Shown one piece after another: positions 7,818 through 15,050 of a DNA stretch of 15,278 nt; within the stretch, counting starts at the first letter, position 1, and each line of letters begins with the position of its first letter. The translations under genes and the position numbers were made by a program. The notes under the pieces were generated by a model that ran no database searches, had not been told where the DNA came from, and worked only from the letters and a program-made list of their open reading frames with translations. Source of the DNA: an uncultured Granulosicoccaceae bacterium (lineage in GTDB: Bacteria > Pseudomonadota > Gammaproteobacteria > Granulosicoccales > Granulosicoccaceae). The stretch covers positions 1 to 15,278 of the forward strand of contig CALFBL010000252.1 in assembly GCA_937951695.1 (NCBI GenBank), read 5' to 3'.

Positions 7818-9089
7818 GTGACGAAAAGCGCACTGAAGAATGACGCGATGAACGAGCATTGGCTGGAAGCCGGTGAGCTCACGACAAAGGCGCTGGTAGA
7901 GAAACGGTTCCCGTGCGGACAATGCGGGGCGGTTCTGCACTACGGCGTTGGTACGAACAGTCTTGTATGTCAGTACTGTGCTCACGAGAATCAGATCGCT
8001 CAGAACACTGCGGCCGTGCGTGAGCTGGATTTGCGCGAGGCGTTGCGCAAGTTGCATGAGTCTGGTCCTGTGAAGTTGGAACAGGACTCGATACGTTGCC
8101 CGAATTGCGCCGCGCAGTTTAGTCTCGATAACCACATTCATTCGGGGGAATGCCCGTTTTGCGGTACCCATGTGGTAACCGAGACCAGCCGCTCGAAGCC
8201 CATCAAACCCAGGGCGTTACTGCCATTTAAAATTACCTCCCACCAGGCGTTAGAGTCTTACCGTTCGTGGTTAGGGAAACGCTGGTTTGCGCCCAATAAA
8301 CTCAAACAATACGCGCGGGAGGACGGCGGCCTACACGGTGTTTATCTGCCATACTGGACTTACGACAGCGACACCACCAGCGCCTACAGCGCTCAGCGCG
8401 GTGACGTCTATTACATCACTCAGCGCTATACCACGGTCGAGAACGGACGTCGGGTGACTCGTACCCGTCAAGTGCCCAAAATTCGCTGGACGCCAGTCAG
8501 TGGTCGTACCAACCGTCACTTTGATGACGTGCTAGTGGGGGCGACTCGAACCTTGCCGAGAAAAATCACCGATTGGCTCGAACCGTGGGATCTAGAGCAG
8601 CTGGTTTCCTACACCGAAGACTATCTGGCTGGGTTTAGCAGCGAGGTGTATCAGGTGGAGCTGGACGAAGGCTTTGATGTGGCGCAGCAGCGCATGGATA
8701 AAATTATCCAAAACGATGTGCGAAACGCGATCGGTGGGGATCAGCAACGCATCACCAGCCTTCGCACCAATCACAGCGATACCACGTTTAAACACGTGTT
8801 GCTGCCGGTTTGGACAGCTGCGTTCGAGTTTCGTAATAAAACCTATCGATTTGTGGTGAACGCGCGCACCGGAAAAGTGCGTGGTGAGAGGCCGTGGAGC
8901 GTTGTAAAAATAGCAGCCGCAGCCATTACCGGTGGTGCTTTGACGCTCGGTGGGGGAGCTTATCTGGTCGATGCCTCCAACGATCGCTCCAGCGGCAGCG
9001 TTTTTCAGCGTCTTGACGATACGTTTGGGCAATCGCGGCGCTATCAGCTCGACTGGGGCAGCAACCCGGTGCCCAGTCGATGGCCTTAA
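7818..9089 (+). CDS. Tandem zinc-ribbon membrane-anchored protein (YdjG-like)
   Basis: The 423-residue protein has two four-cysteine zinc ribbons at the N-terminus: Cys33, 36, 51, 54 and Cys94, 97, 112, 115. Both use identical spacing, C-x2-C-x14-C-x2-C, pointing to an internal duplication. A long conserved core follows (about 130-355) with LLPFKIT, GVYLPYWTYDSDT and LLPVWTAAFEFRNKTYRFVVNA blocks. One membrane segment lies at about 362-384, with a short tail after it. Such proteins are often labelled as primosomal or helicase proteins from their zinc ribbons; I see no helicase motif. In B. subtilis the zinc-ribbon protein YdjG acts with YdjH to localise the SPFH protein YdjI. Here the SPFH gene lies 42 bases upstream, so a membrane anchor for it is a fair inference. 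The start is GTG 7818, after AAGAGA; ATG 7848 is the alternative. Confidence 0.8.
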   Translation: MTKSALKNDAMNEHWLEAGELTTKALVEKRFPCGQCGAVLHYGVGTNSLVCQYCAHENQIAQNTAAVRELDLREALRKLHESGPVKLEQDSIRCPNCAAQFSLDNHIHSGECPFCGTHVVTETSRSKPIKPRALLPFKITSHQALESYRSWLGKRWFAPNKLKQYAREDGGLHGVYLPYWTYDSDTTSAYSAQRGDVYYITQRYTTVENGRRVTRTRQVPKIRWTPVSGRTNRHFDDVLVGATRTLPRKITDWLEPWDLEQLVSYTEDYLAGFSSEVYQVELDEGFDVAQQRMDKIIQNDVRNAIGGDQQRITSLRTNHSDTTFKHVLLPVWTAAFEFRNKTYRFVVNARTGKVRGERPWSVVKIAAAAITGGALTLGGGAYLVDASNDRSSGSVFQRLDDTFGQSRRYQLDWGSNPVPSRWP

Positions 9090-9104
9090 GAGGGCCTTGG
9101 ATGG

Positions 9105-9122
9105 AAAAACCTGGGTTTTTTT
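9105..9122 (+). terminator. Weak Rho-independent terminator after the zinc-ribbon gene
   Basis: AAAAAC (9105-9110) pairs with GTTTTT (9115-9120) around a four-base loop, and the T run extends to 9122. The stem is short and A-T rich, so termination may be partial, possibly helped by the stronger stem-loop that follows at 9129-9170. Confidence 0.4.
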
Positions 9123-9128
9123 CTGAGT

Positions 9129-9170
9129 ATTGGGCCCGGAACTACGGCAACCGCCGCCGGTGTTCCCAAT
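9129..9170 (+). other. Nested stem-loop between the stress module and the peptide transporter
   Basis: ATTG (9129-9132) pairs with CAAT (9167-9170) and GGAAC (9138-9142) with GTTCC (9162-9166), leaving a five-base bulge. An inner CGGC-AACC-GCCG hairpin (9145-9156) sits inside. No T run follows. It could protect the 3' end of the upstream message or structure the yejA leader, depending on where transcription starts. Confidence 0.45.
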
Positions 9171-9230
9171 CCTAAGCTTAACCAGTAGTAAAGGCACAGA
9201 CCTTGTACAGGTAAATATCATGATTGACAC

Positions 9231-9235
9231 AGGAG
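9231..9235 (+). promoter_or_regulatory. Ribosome binding site deciding the yejA start
   Basis: AGGAG lies five bases before GTG 9241. Earlier in-frame ATGs at 9130 (inside the stem-loop) and 9220 have weaker or no sites. TATCAT at 9216-9221 resembles a -10 box, which would exclude both earlier starts, but its -35 region is poor. Confidence 0.6.
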
Positions 9236-9240
9236 ATACG

Positions 9241-11157
9241 GTGAATACACACGAAAAGCTCGAGACGACACACCGCACAGGGATTCGCGCGGACTCAGTC
9301 GCTACGGCGCGTGCCGAGCGTGATCTTCAACGCCGAACACGATCGCTCTGGATAGGGCTTGTCGCGTTAAGCGCAGCCGTTGTTCTCACGGCCCTGTCAA
9401 ACAACAGTCACGCCAACGAACCGGTACATGGTGTGGCCATCAGCGGGGAGGTAAAATACCCGGCTGAATTTACCCATTTTGAATACGCCAACCCGGATGC
9501 ACCTAAAGGTGGGGAAATCACTCAGGCCGCTCTCGGCACGTACGACAATCTTAATCCCTTCGTCTTGAAAGGCGTCTCGGCCACTGGTGCTGGAATGATT
9601 TACGACACCCTGACCGTGCAGGCCATGGATGAGCCATTTTCTGAATACGGTTTGCTGGCCGAATCGATTGAGATCCCCGACGACAAGCGATGGGTCATTT
9701 TCAAGCTCAGAAAACAGGCGCGCTGGCACGACGGCGTGGCACTGACGGCCGATGATGTGGTATTCACGTTTGATATCCTCAAATCCGATGGACACCCGTT
9801 TTATCAATCCTATTATGGCAAGGTTGCAAAAGCGGAAGCACTGGATTCGCACACCGTGAAGTTTTCGTTTTCTGAAGGCAACAACGCAGAGTTACCGATG
9901 ATCATCGGGCAGCTGGCCATTTTGCCGAAGCATTTCTGGGAAGGCAAAGAGTTCGCAGGCTCCATCACCGAGCCGTTATTGGGCAGCGGTCCGTACCGTT
10001 TCGGCACCATCGATGTTGGTCGTTCGATCAGCTATGAGTTGGTTGAAGATTACTGGGGAAAGGACTTGCCGGTCAATAAGGGGCGCGATAACTTTGGCGT
10101 GATGAAATACGACTACTACAAAGACGGCACCGTCGCGCTGGAAGCGCTGAAAGGTGGGGACGTCGACTTTCGCAGTGAAAACATCGCCAAAAACTGGGCA
10201 ACTGCGTACGACACGCCCGCGGTTGCCGATGGGCGATTGAAAAAGGAAATGATCGACAACAGTAACACGCAACCCATGCAGGGTTTTTTGCTGAATCTGC
10301 GTAAGCCGATGTTTGACGATATTCGCGTAAGAAAAGCCCTGGGGTTAGCGTTTGACTTTGAATGGATGAACAAGAACCTTTTTTATGGCGCATACACGCG
10401 AACCACCAGTTACTTTCAGAATTCCGAGTTTCAGGCCACCGGTTTACCCGAAGGTGAAGAGCTGAACATTCTGGAGAAGTATCGAGACCAGTTACCTGCA
10501 TCAGTCTTCGATACTGAATTTAGCTTGCCGAAAACCGATGGTTCTGGAAACCTTCGACGCCAGTATCGTGAAGCGTTATTGTTGCTGCGCGAAGCCGGGT
10601 GGTCCATTCAGAATGGCAAGCTGACCCATGACAAAACCGGCGAGGTCATGGCCCCTGAACTGATGCTCGTCTTGCCGGCGTTTGAGCGGGTTGGGCTGTC
10701 GTACAAAAAGACACTGGAACGGTTGGGTATCGACCTGCGCGTACGCATTGTCGATTCTGCGCAGTATCAAAAGCGGATCGATGATCGTGATTTCGATATC
10801 ATCATCACCGGCTGGGGCCAGTCACAATCCCCGGGTAATGAACAGTACGACTATTGGGGGTCAGCCAGTGCTGATGAACCGGGGTCGCGAAATTATCAGG
10901 GGATCAAGAACCCGGTAGTCGATGAATTGATTGATCAATTGGTGAGTGCGCCAAGCCGTGAGGCCTTGGTACCCATCGTCAAAGCGATGGACAGAGTTCT
11001 GTTGAACAACTACTACCTGATTCCTCAATGGCATACGCGCAGTTACCGTGTCGCTTTCTGGGACAAGTTCGATCGACCTGCCATCAAGCCAACGTTTTCA
11101 CTGGGGCTAGACACTTGGTGGGTAGACGCAGACAAGGCCTCGGCTCTAGAGAAATAG
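9241..11157 (+). CDS. yejA: Periplasmic peptide-binding protein of the YejABEF ABC importer
   Basis: This is a family 5 extracellular solute-binding protein (SBP_bac_5), 638 residues from GTG 9241, near the YejA length. It carries a Sec-type signal: an unusually long, Arg-rich N-region (about 35 residues), a hydrophobic stretch at 36-52 and a probable cleavage after SHA58. Mature-protein marks include GEVKYPAEFTHFEYANPDAPKGG, LGTYDNLNPF, TADDVVFTFDIL and GSGPYRF, all typical of YejA and Opp-type binding proteins. It binds peptides in the periplasm and hands them to the YejBE permease. In E. coli the system imports microcin C; relatives in other bacteria take up peptides from the cell wall or environment. 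The downstream yejB gene follows after 46 bases that hold a hairpin. RR in QRRTRS lacks the hydrophobic residues of a Tat motif. Confidence 0.92.
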   Translation: MNTHEKLETTHRTGIRADSVATARAERDLQRRTRSLWIGLVALSAAVVLTALSNNSHANEPVHGVAISGEVKYPAEFTHFEYANPDAPKGGEITQAALGTYDNLNPFVLKGVSATGAGMIYDTLTVQAMDEPFSEYGLLAESIEIPDDKRWVIFKLRKQARWHDGVALTADDVVFTFDILKSDGHPFYQSYYGKVAKAEALDSHTVKFSFSEGNNAELPMIIGQLAILPKHFWEGKEFAGSITEPLLGSGPYRFGTIDVGRSISYELVEDYWGKDLPVNKGRDNFGVMKYDYYKDGTVALEALKGGDVDFRSENIAKNWATAYDTPAVADGRLKKEMIDNSNTQPMQGFLLNLRKPMFDDIRVRKALGLAFDFEWMNKNLFYGAYTRTTSYFQNSEFQATGLPEGEELNILEKYRDQLPASVFDTEFSLPKTDGSGNLRRQYREALLLLREAGWSIQNGKLTHDKTGEVMAPELMLVLPAFERVGLSYKKTLERLGIDLRVRIVDSAQYQKRIDDRDFDIIITGWGQSQSPGNEQYDYWGSASADEPGSRNYQGIKNPVVDELIDQLVSAPSREALVPIVKAMDRVLLNNYYLIPQWHTRSYRVAFWDKFDRPAIKPTFSLGLDTWWVDADKASALEK

Positions 11158-11169
11158 CGCTTGCCGGCG

Positions 11170-11187
11170 TGGGCCCTGTGGGGTCCA
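11170..11187 (+). other. Intercistronic hairpin between yejA and yejB
   Basis: TGGGCCC (11170-11176) pairs with GGGTCCA (11181-11187) around a TGTG loop, giving seven pairs with one G-U. No T run follows, so it is not a classic terminator. Similar hairpins after binding-protein genes stabilise that part of the message and keep the binding protein in excess over the permease. Confidence 0.5.
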
Positions 11188-11203
11188 AACCATAGAGCCC
11201 ATC

Positions 11204-12310
11204 ATGATCGCTTACATAATCCGCCGACTGCTGCTGGTGATTCCAACCCTGTTTGGCATCATGGTGCTGAACTTTGTCATTGTCCAGGCAGCTCCTGGGG
11301 GGCCTGTGGAGCAGACTTTAGCAGAGCTACGTGGCAATGCCGTGTCGGCGACTGCCAGAATCACCGGTGACAGCGCCGATAGCGCGAACCTGTCCGACTC
11401 CAGTTCAAGCAGTGATGATGGCGGGCAACAGTCGCGGGCAACGCGTGGTCTTGATCCTGTGTTGGTCGAGAAGGTGAAGGTGTTGTACGGCTTTGACAAG
11501 CCGCCGTTAGAACGCTTTGTATTGATGATGAAGAACTACCTACAGTTCGACTTTGGCGAGAGTTTCTTTCGTGACGCTACCGTGGTCGAACTGGTGATAG
11601 AGAAGATGCCAGTGTCCATTTCATTGGGGCTGTGGACCACTCTTATCGTGTATCTGGTGTCTATTCCACTGGGTATAAAGAAAGCCATACGCGACGGCAC
11701 CTCATTCGACGTCTGGACCAGTGGTCTGATCATTGTCGGTTATGCTATCCCGGGCTTCCTGTTCGCCATCTTGCTTATCGTTGTTTTTGCAGGCGGCAGC
11801 TACCTTGACTGGTTTCCCCTGCGCGGTCTTGTCTCAGACGACTTTGCCAGTTTGAATCCACTGCAGAAGGTGCTCGATTATTTTTGGCATCTGGCCTTGC
11901 CGTTAACGGCCATGTTGGTCGGCGGGTTTGCTACCTTGACCATGCTGACTAAAAATTCCTTTTTGGATGAAATCAATAAGCAGTACGTATTGACCGCTCG
12001 GGCGAAAGGGCTGACCGAAAATCGGGTGCTGTACGGTCATGTATTTCGCAACGCGATGTTGATTGTCGTGGCAGGATTTCCGAGTGCTTTTGTGGGTATT
12101 TTGTTTACCGGCGCGTTACTGATCGAAATCATCTTCTCACTCGATGGCTTGGGATTACTGGGGTATGAGGCGGTCATCAATCGCGATTATCCGATCGTCT
12201 TCGGTACGCTCTTCGTGTTTACGTTTTTGGGCTTGATACTGAATATCATCGGGGATTTAATGTACACCCTGATCGATCCCCGAATCGACTTTGAGCGGCG
12301 AGAACTGTAA
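11204..12310 (+). CDS. yejB: Peptide ABC importer permease YejB
   Basis: The 368-residue inner-membrane permease begins MIAYIIRRLLLVIPTLFGIM, the standard start of DppB/OppB-type permeases, and has about six membrane segments. It matches E. coli YejB (364 residues) nearly end to end, including GFDKP, the FDFGESFFRDA block, WFPLRGLVS and the C-terminal LIDPRIDFE. The EAA loop that contacts the ATPase is TARAKGLTENRVLYGHVFRNAM, around 264-286. After the first membrane helix a Ser/Asp-rich hydrophilic insert (about 45-79) occupies the same place as a Gly/Ser-rich insert in E. coli YejB, so it is a family trait. There is no strong ribosome binding site; initiation may depend on read-through from yejA. 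It overlaps yejE by one base (TAATG). Confidence 0.95.
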   Translation: MIAYIIRRLLLVIPTLFGIMVLNFVIVQAAPGGPVEQTLAELRGNAVSATARITGDSADSANLSDSSSSSDDGGQQSRATRGLDPVLVEKVKVLYGFDKPPLERFVLMMKNYLQFDFGESFFRDATVVELVIEKMPVSISLGLWTTLIVYLVSIPLGIKKAIRDGTSFDVWTSGLIIVGYAIPGFLFAILLIVVFAGGSYLDWFPLRGLVSDDFASLNPLQKVLDYFWHLALPLTAMLVGGFATLTMLTKNSFLDEINKQYVLTARAKGLTENRVLYGHVFRNAMLIVVAGFPSAFVGILFTGALLIEIIFSLDGLGLLGYEAVINRDYPIVFGTLFVFTFLGLILNIIGDLMYTLIDPRIDFERREL

Positions 12311-13335
12311 TGGCTTTGTCGCCTATGGCCAGCAGGCGCTGGGATAACTTTCGGCGTAATCGACGTGGCTATTGGTCGTTGTGGATATTTCTCATCCTGT
12401 TCGTTCTATCGCTTGGCGCCGAATTTATCGCTAACGATAGACCCCTCTATATTCAATTCGACAATACGCACTATTTTCCGATCTGGAATGATTATGCAGA
12501 GACCACGTTCGGTGGTGACTTTGAAACCTCTGCGGAATACCGCGATGAGTTCGTCGCCGATCTCATCAACGAGAAGGGCTGGATGATTTGGCCACCGATT
12601 CGTTATAGCTACGATACGATCAATTACGACTTACCGGTTCCAGCGCCTGCACCACCGTCAGCTGAAAATTGGCTGGGCACCGATGATCAAGGGCGTGATG
12701 TTACAGCACGCCTCATTTACGGATTCAGAATATCGGTCTTGTTCGGCCTGTCGTTAACGGTATTTAGTTCCATCATTGGCGTGGCTGTGGGCGCGATGCA
12801 AGGGTACTTTGGTGGCTGGGTGGATTTACTCGGTCAGCGGTTTATGGAAATTTGGGGTGGGTTGCCAACGCTGTATTTGCTGATCATTCTGGCCAGTATC
12901 GTCGAGCCCAATTTCTGGTGGTTATTGGGAATCATGTTGTTGTTTAGCTGGATGTCTTTGGTGAACGTGGTGCGCGCTGAAGTGCTGCGGGCGCGAAACC
13001 TTGATTATGTGCGGGCAGCTCGCGCGCTGGGGGTGGGGCGTTGGTCGATTTTGTACCGACACGTGTTGCCCAACGCTATGGTGGCCACATTAACTTTTCT
13101 ACCCTTTATATTGAATGGCTCTATTACTACATTAACGTCGCTGGATTTTCTCGGATTCGGTCTGCCGCCGGGCTCTGCATCGTTAGGTGAGCTGCTGGCG
13201 CAAGGCAAAGCCAACCTGCAAGCGCCGTGGTTGGGCATCAGTGGGTTTGTGGTGCTTGGCGTGATGCTCAGTTTGCTCATATTTGTTGGTGAAGCGGTGC
13301 GTGATGCTTTCGATCCTCGCAAGGCGGTGGTGTGA
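12310..13335 (+). CDS. yejE: Peptide ABC importer permease YejE
   Basis: The 341-residue permease has the same length as E. coli YejE and shares its characteristic start (RRGYWSLWIFLILFVLSL), the LIANDRPL-type block, the NWLGTDDQGRDV motif and the end GEAVRDAFDPRKAV. It has an N-terminal membrane helix, a long periplasmic region (about 35-125) and a group of five helices that form the transmembrane domain. The EAA loop is RAARALGVGRWSILYRHVLPNAM at about 235-258. It pairs with YejB to form the channel. The ATG overlaps the yejB stop by one base and its own stop overlaps yejF by one base, so the three proteins are translated as a coupled set, which suits equal amounts. Confidence 0.95.
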   Translation: MALSPMASRRWDNFRRNRRGYWSLWIFLILFVLSLGAEFIANDRPLYIQFDNTHYFPIWNDYAETTFGGDFETSAEYRDEFVADLINEKGWMIWPPIRYSYDTINYDLPVPAPAPPSAENWLGTDDQGRDVTARLIYGFRISVLFGLSLTVFSSIIGVAVGAMQGYFGGWVDLLGQRFMEIWGGLPTLYLLIILASIVEPNFWWLLGIMLLFSWMSLVNVVRAEVLRARNLDYVRAARALGVGRWSILYRHVLPNAMVATLTFLPFILNGSITTLTSLDFLGFGLPPGSASLGELLAQGKANLQAPWLGISGFVVLGVMLSLLIFVGEAVRDAFDPRKAVV

Positions 13336-14957
13336 TGAGTGAATCCAGCGCGCCACTACTGACGGTGAAAGACCTAAGCGTTCGTTTCGCCACTCGCGGA
13401 AGCGATGTCGATGTCGTGCACAACGTCAGCTTTGAGCTCTACCCCGGCGAGACGCTGGCACTGGTGGGGGAGAGCGGTTCGGGAAAATCGGTCACCGCCT
13501 TATCCCTGTTACAGTTGTTAAATCCGCATCAGGCCAGTTACCCCTCGGGCTCAATCAAATTCCACTCTGAAGAAATTGTGGGTGCGCCGAATGTGGTCAT
13601 GGAGAATATTCGTGGAGATCGAATCGGGATGATTTTTCAGGAACCGATGACATCACTGAATCCACTGCACACTATTGAAAAGCAATTAAATGAAGTGTTG
13701 TTGATCCATAAAGGCTTGAACGCTAAAGCGGCAAGAACGCGGTCACTGGAATTGTTGTCATTGGTTGGATTGGATCAGGTAGCCACGCGCTTGGGCGCCT
13801 ACCCGCATCAACTCAGTGGCGGTCAACGACAACGCGTCATGATCGCGATGGCGCTGGCAAACGATCCGGACATATTAATCGCAGATGAACCCACTACAGC
13901 ACTTGACGTCACAGTGCAGGCGCAAATCCTGACGCTGCTAGCAGATTTACAAGCCAGATTGGGGCTCGCTGTGCTGCTCATTACCCACGACCTTACGGTC
14001 GTGGAGAATGTCGCCCATCGCGTGTGTGTTATGCGCCACGGTGAGTTGGTGGAAACCGGTTCCATTAGTGAGGTGTTCAACAACCCTAGCCATCCTTACA
14101 CGCAAGAGTTGTTGGCGGCAGAACCCACCGGGCGCGCGCCAACGGTGGATTTGTCCCTCGAGCCTATTATGAAAACCGAAGACTTGAAAGTCTGGTTTCC
14201 GATCCGACGCGGTCTTCTTCGGCGCACCGTAGGACACGTCAAGGCGGTTGATGGTTTATCGCTCGAGCTTCGCCCGGGTGAAACACTCGGTGTGGTTGGT
14301 GAAAGCGGGTCGGGTAAGTCGACACTGGCGCAGGCTTTGTTGCGTCTTATCCCCTCGGAAGGTGCGATTTGGTTTGATGGAAAACCCATCCATGAACGCG
14401 ATGGGGTAGCTATCAAACCTTTTCGCGAGGAAATGCAAGTGGTTTTCCAGGACCCTTACGGCAGTCTGAGCCCACGCATGTCGATCGCCGATATCGTGCT
14501 GGAAGGGCTCAAAGCCCATAGACGTTTGCCCGAACCTGAAGCGGCCGATCAACGAGTAATCGACGTTCTTCAGCAGGTGGGGCTGGATCCTGAATCGCGG
14601 CACCGTTACCCGCACGAATTCTCTGGCGGGCAGCGCCAGCGTGTGGCTGTGGCCCGGGCACTGATTCTTGAGCCCAAGCTCATTATGCTCGATGAGCCGA
14701 CCTCAGCGCTTGATCGCGCCGTGCAGGTGCAGCTCATTGAATTACTGCGTGACCTGCAGGCCCGTCTGGGACTGGCCTATCTGTTCATTTCCCATGACTT
14801 GAAGGTCGTGCGTGCGATGAGCAGTCGGCTGATCGTGATGAAATCGGGTAAGGCGGTGGAGACCGGAGATGTGGATACCGTATTTGATTCGCCTAAGCAT
14901 CCGTATACTCGCGAACTGATTGCCGCCGCGTACTCCACAAGCACCACCAAGCACTAG
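13335..14957 (+). CDS. yejF: Peptide ABC importer double ATPase YejF
   Basis: This 540-residue cytoplasmic protein fuses two complete ABC ATPase domains, as in E. coli YejF (529 residues). Domain one has Walker A GESGSGKS 45-52, signature LSGGQ 160-164, Walker B with Asp184-Glu185 and H-loop His218. Domain two has Walker A 322-329, signature FSGGQ 429-433, Asp453-Glu454 and His487. Both catalytic Glu residues are present, so both sites should hydrolyse ATP. Each domain ends with the Opp/Dpp C-terminal mark HPYT(Q/R)EL. ATG 13335 overlaps the yejE stop (TGATG); the GTG three bases earlier is less likely. It powers peptide import through YejBE. Confidence 0.96.
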   Translation: MSESSAPLLTVKDLSVRFATRGSDVDVVHNVSFELYPGETLALVGESGSGKSVTALSLLQLLNPHQASYPSGSIKFHSEEIVGAPNVVMENIRGDRIGMIFQEPMTSLNPLHTIEKQLNEVLLIHKGLNAKAARTRSLELLSLVGLDQVATRLGAYPHQLSGGQRQRVMIAMALANDPDILIADEPTTALDVTVQAQILTLLADLQARLGLAVLLITHDLTVVENVAHRVCVMRHGELVETGSISEVFNNPSHPYTQELLAAEPTGRAPTVDLSLEPIMKTEDLKVWFPIRRGLLRRTVGHVKAVDGLSLELRPGETLGVVGESGSGKSTLAQALLRLIPSEGAIWFDGKPIHERDGVAIKPFREEMQVVFQDPYGSLSPRMSIADIVLEGLKAHRRLPEPEAADQRVIDVLQQVGLDPESRHRYPHEFSGGQRQRVAVARALILEPKLIMLDEPTSALDRAVQVQLIELLRDLQARLGLAYLFISHDLKVVRAMSSRLIVMKSGKAVETGDVDTVFDSPKHPYTRELIAAAYSTSTTKH

Positions 14958-14986
14958 CGGCCTCGGTATACTGGGGGCTGGAACTT

Positions 14987-15022
14987 TCTTCAGGCACTCT
15001 GGTTTGAAGAGGTTAATTTTTT
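14987..15022 (+). terminator. Possible weak terminator after yejF
   Basis: TCTTCA (14987-14992) and TGAAGA (15005-15010) can pair around a 12-base loop, and six Ts lie at 15017-15022. The T run starts six bases after the stem, too far for a textbook Rho-independent terminator. The Ts also overlap the TTGACA hexamer. Confidence 0.25.
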
Positions 15023-15026
15023 GACA
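15021..15026 (+). promoter_or_regulatory. Perfect -35 hexamer before the last gene
   Basis: TTGACA matches the sigma-70 -35 consensus exactly. The bases expected for -10 with a 17-base spacer (15044-15049, GATGCC) are poor, so this is a partial promoter that would need an activator, or a chance match. Confidence 0.25.
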
Positions 15027-15050
15027 AACCATTACCGTTTCAGGATGCCG

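Noticed and set aside
9130..9240. Upstream extension of yejA to ATG 9130
   Set aside because: The added residues show no signal or family similarity, the ATG lies inside a stem-loop, and GTG 9241 has a well-placed AGGAG.
9328..9351. Twin-arginine (Tat) signal in YejA from the RR pair
   Set aside because: The residues after RR are Thr-Arg-Ser, not the hydrophobic pair of a Tat motif, and binding proteins of this family use Sec.
11161..11370. Plus-strand ORF of 69 codons at the start of yejB
   Set aside because: It overlaps yejB in another frame, and yejB matches its family from the first residue. The ORF also spans the intercistronic hairpin.
11336..11440. Ser/Asp-rich insert in YejB as a foreign insertion
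   Set aside because: E. coli YejB has a hydrophilic low-complexity segment at the same position, so it is a normal trait of the family.
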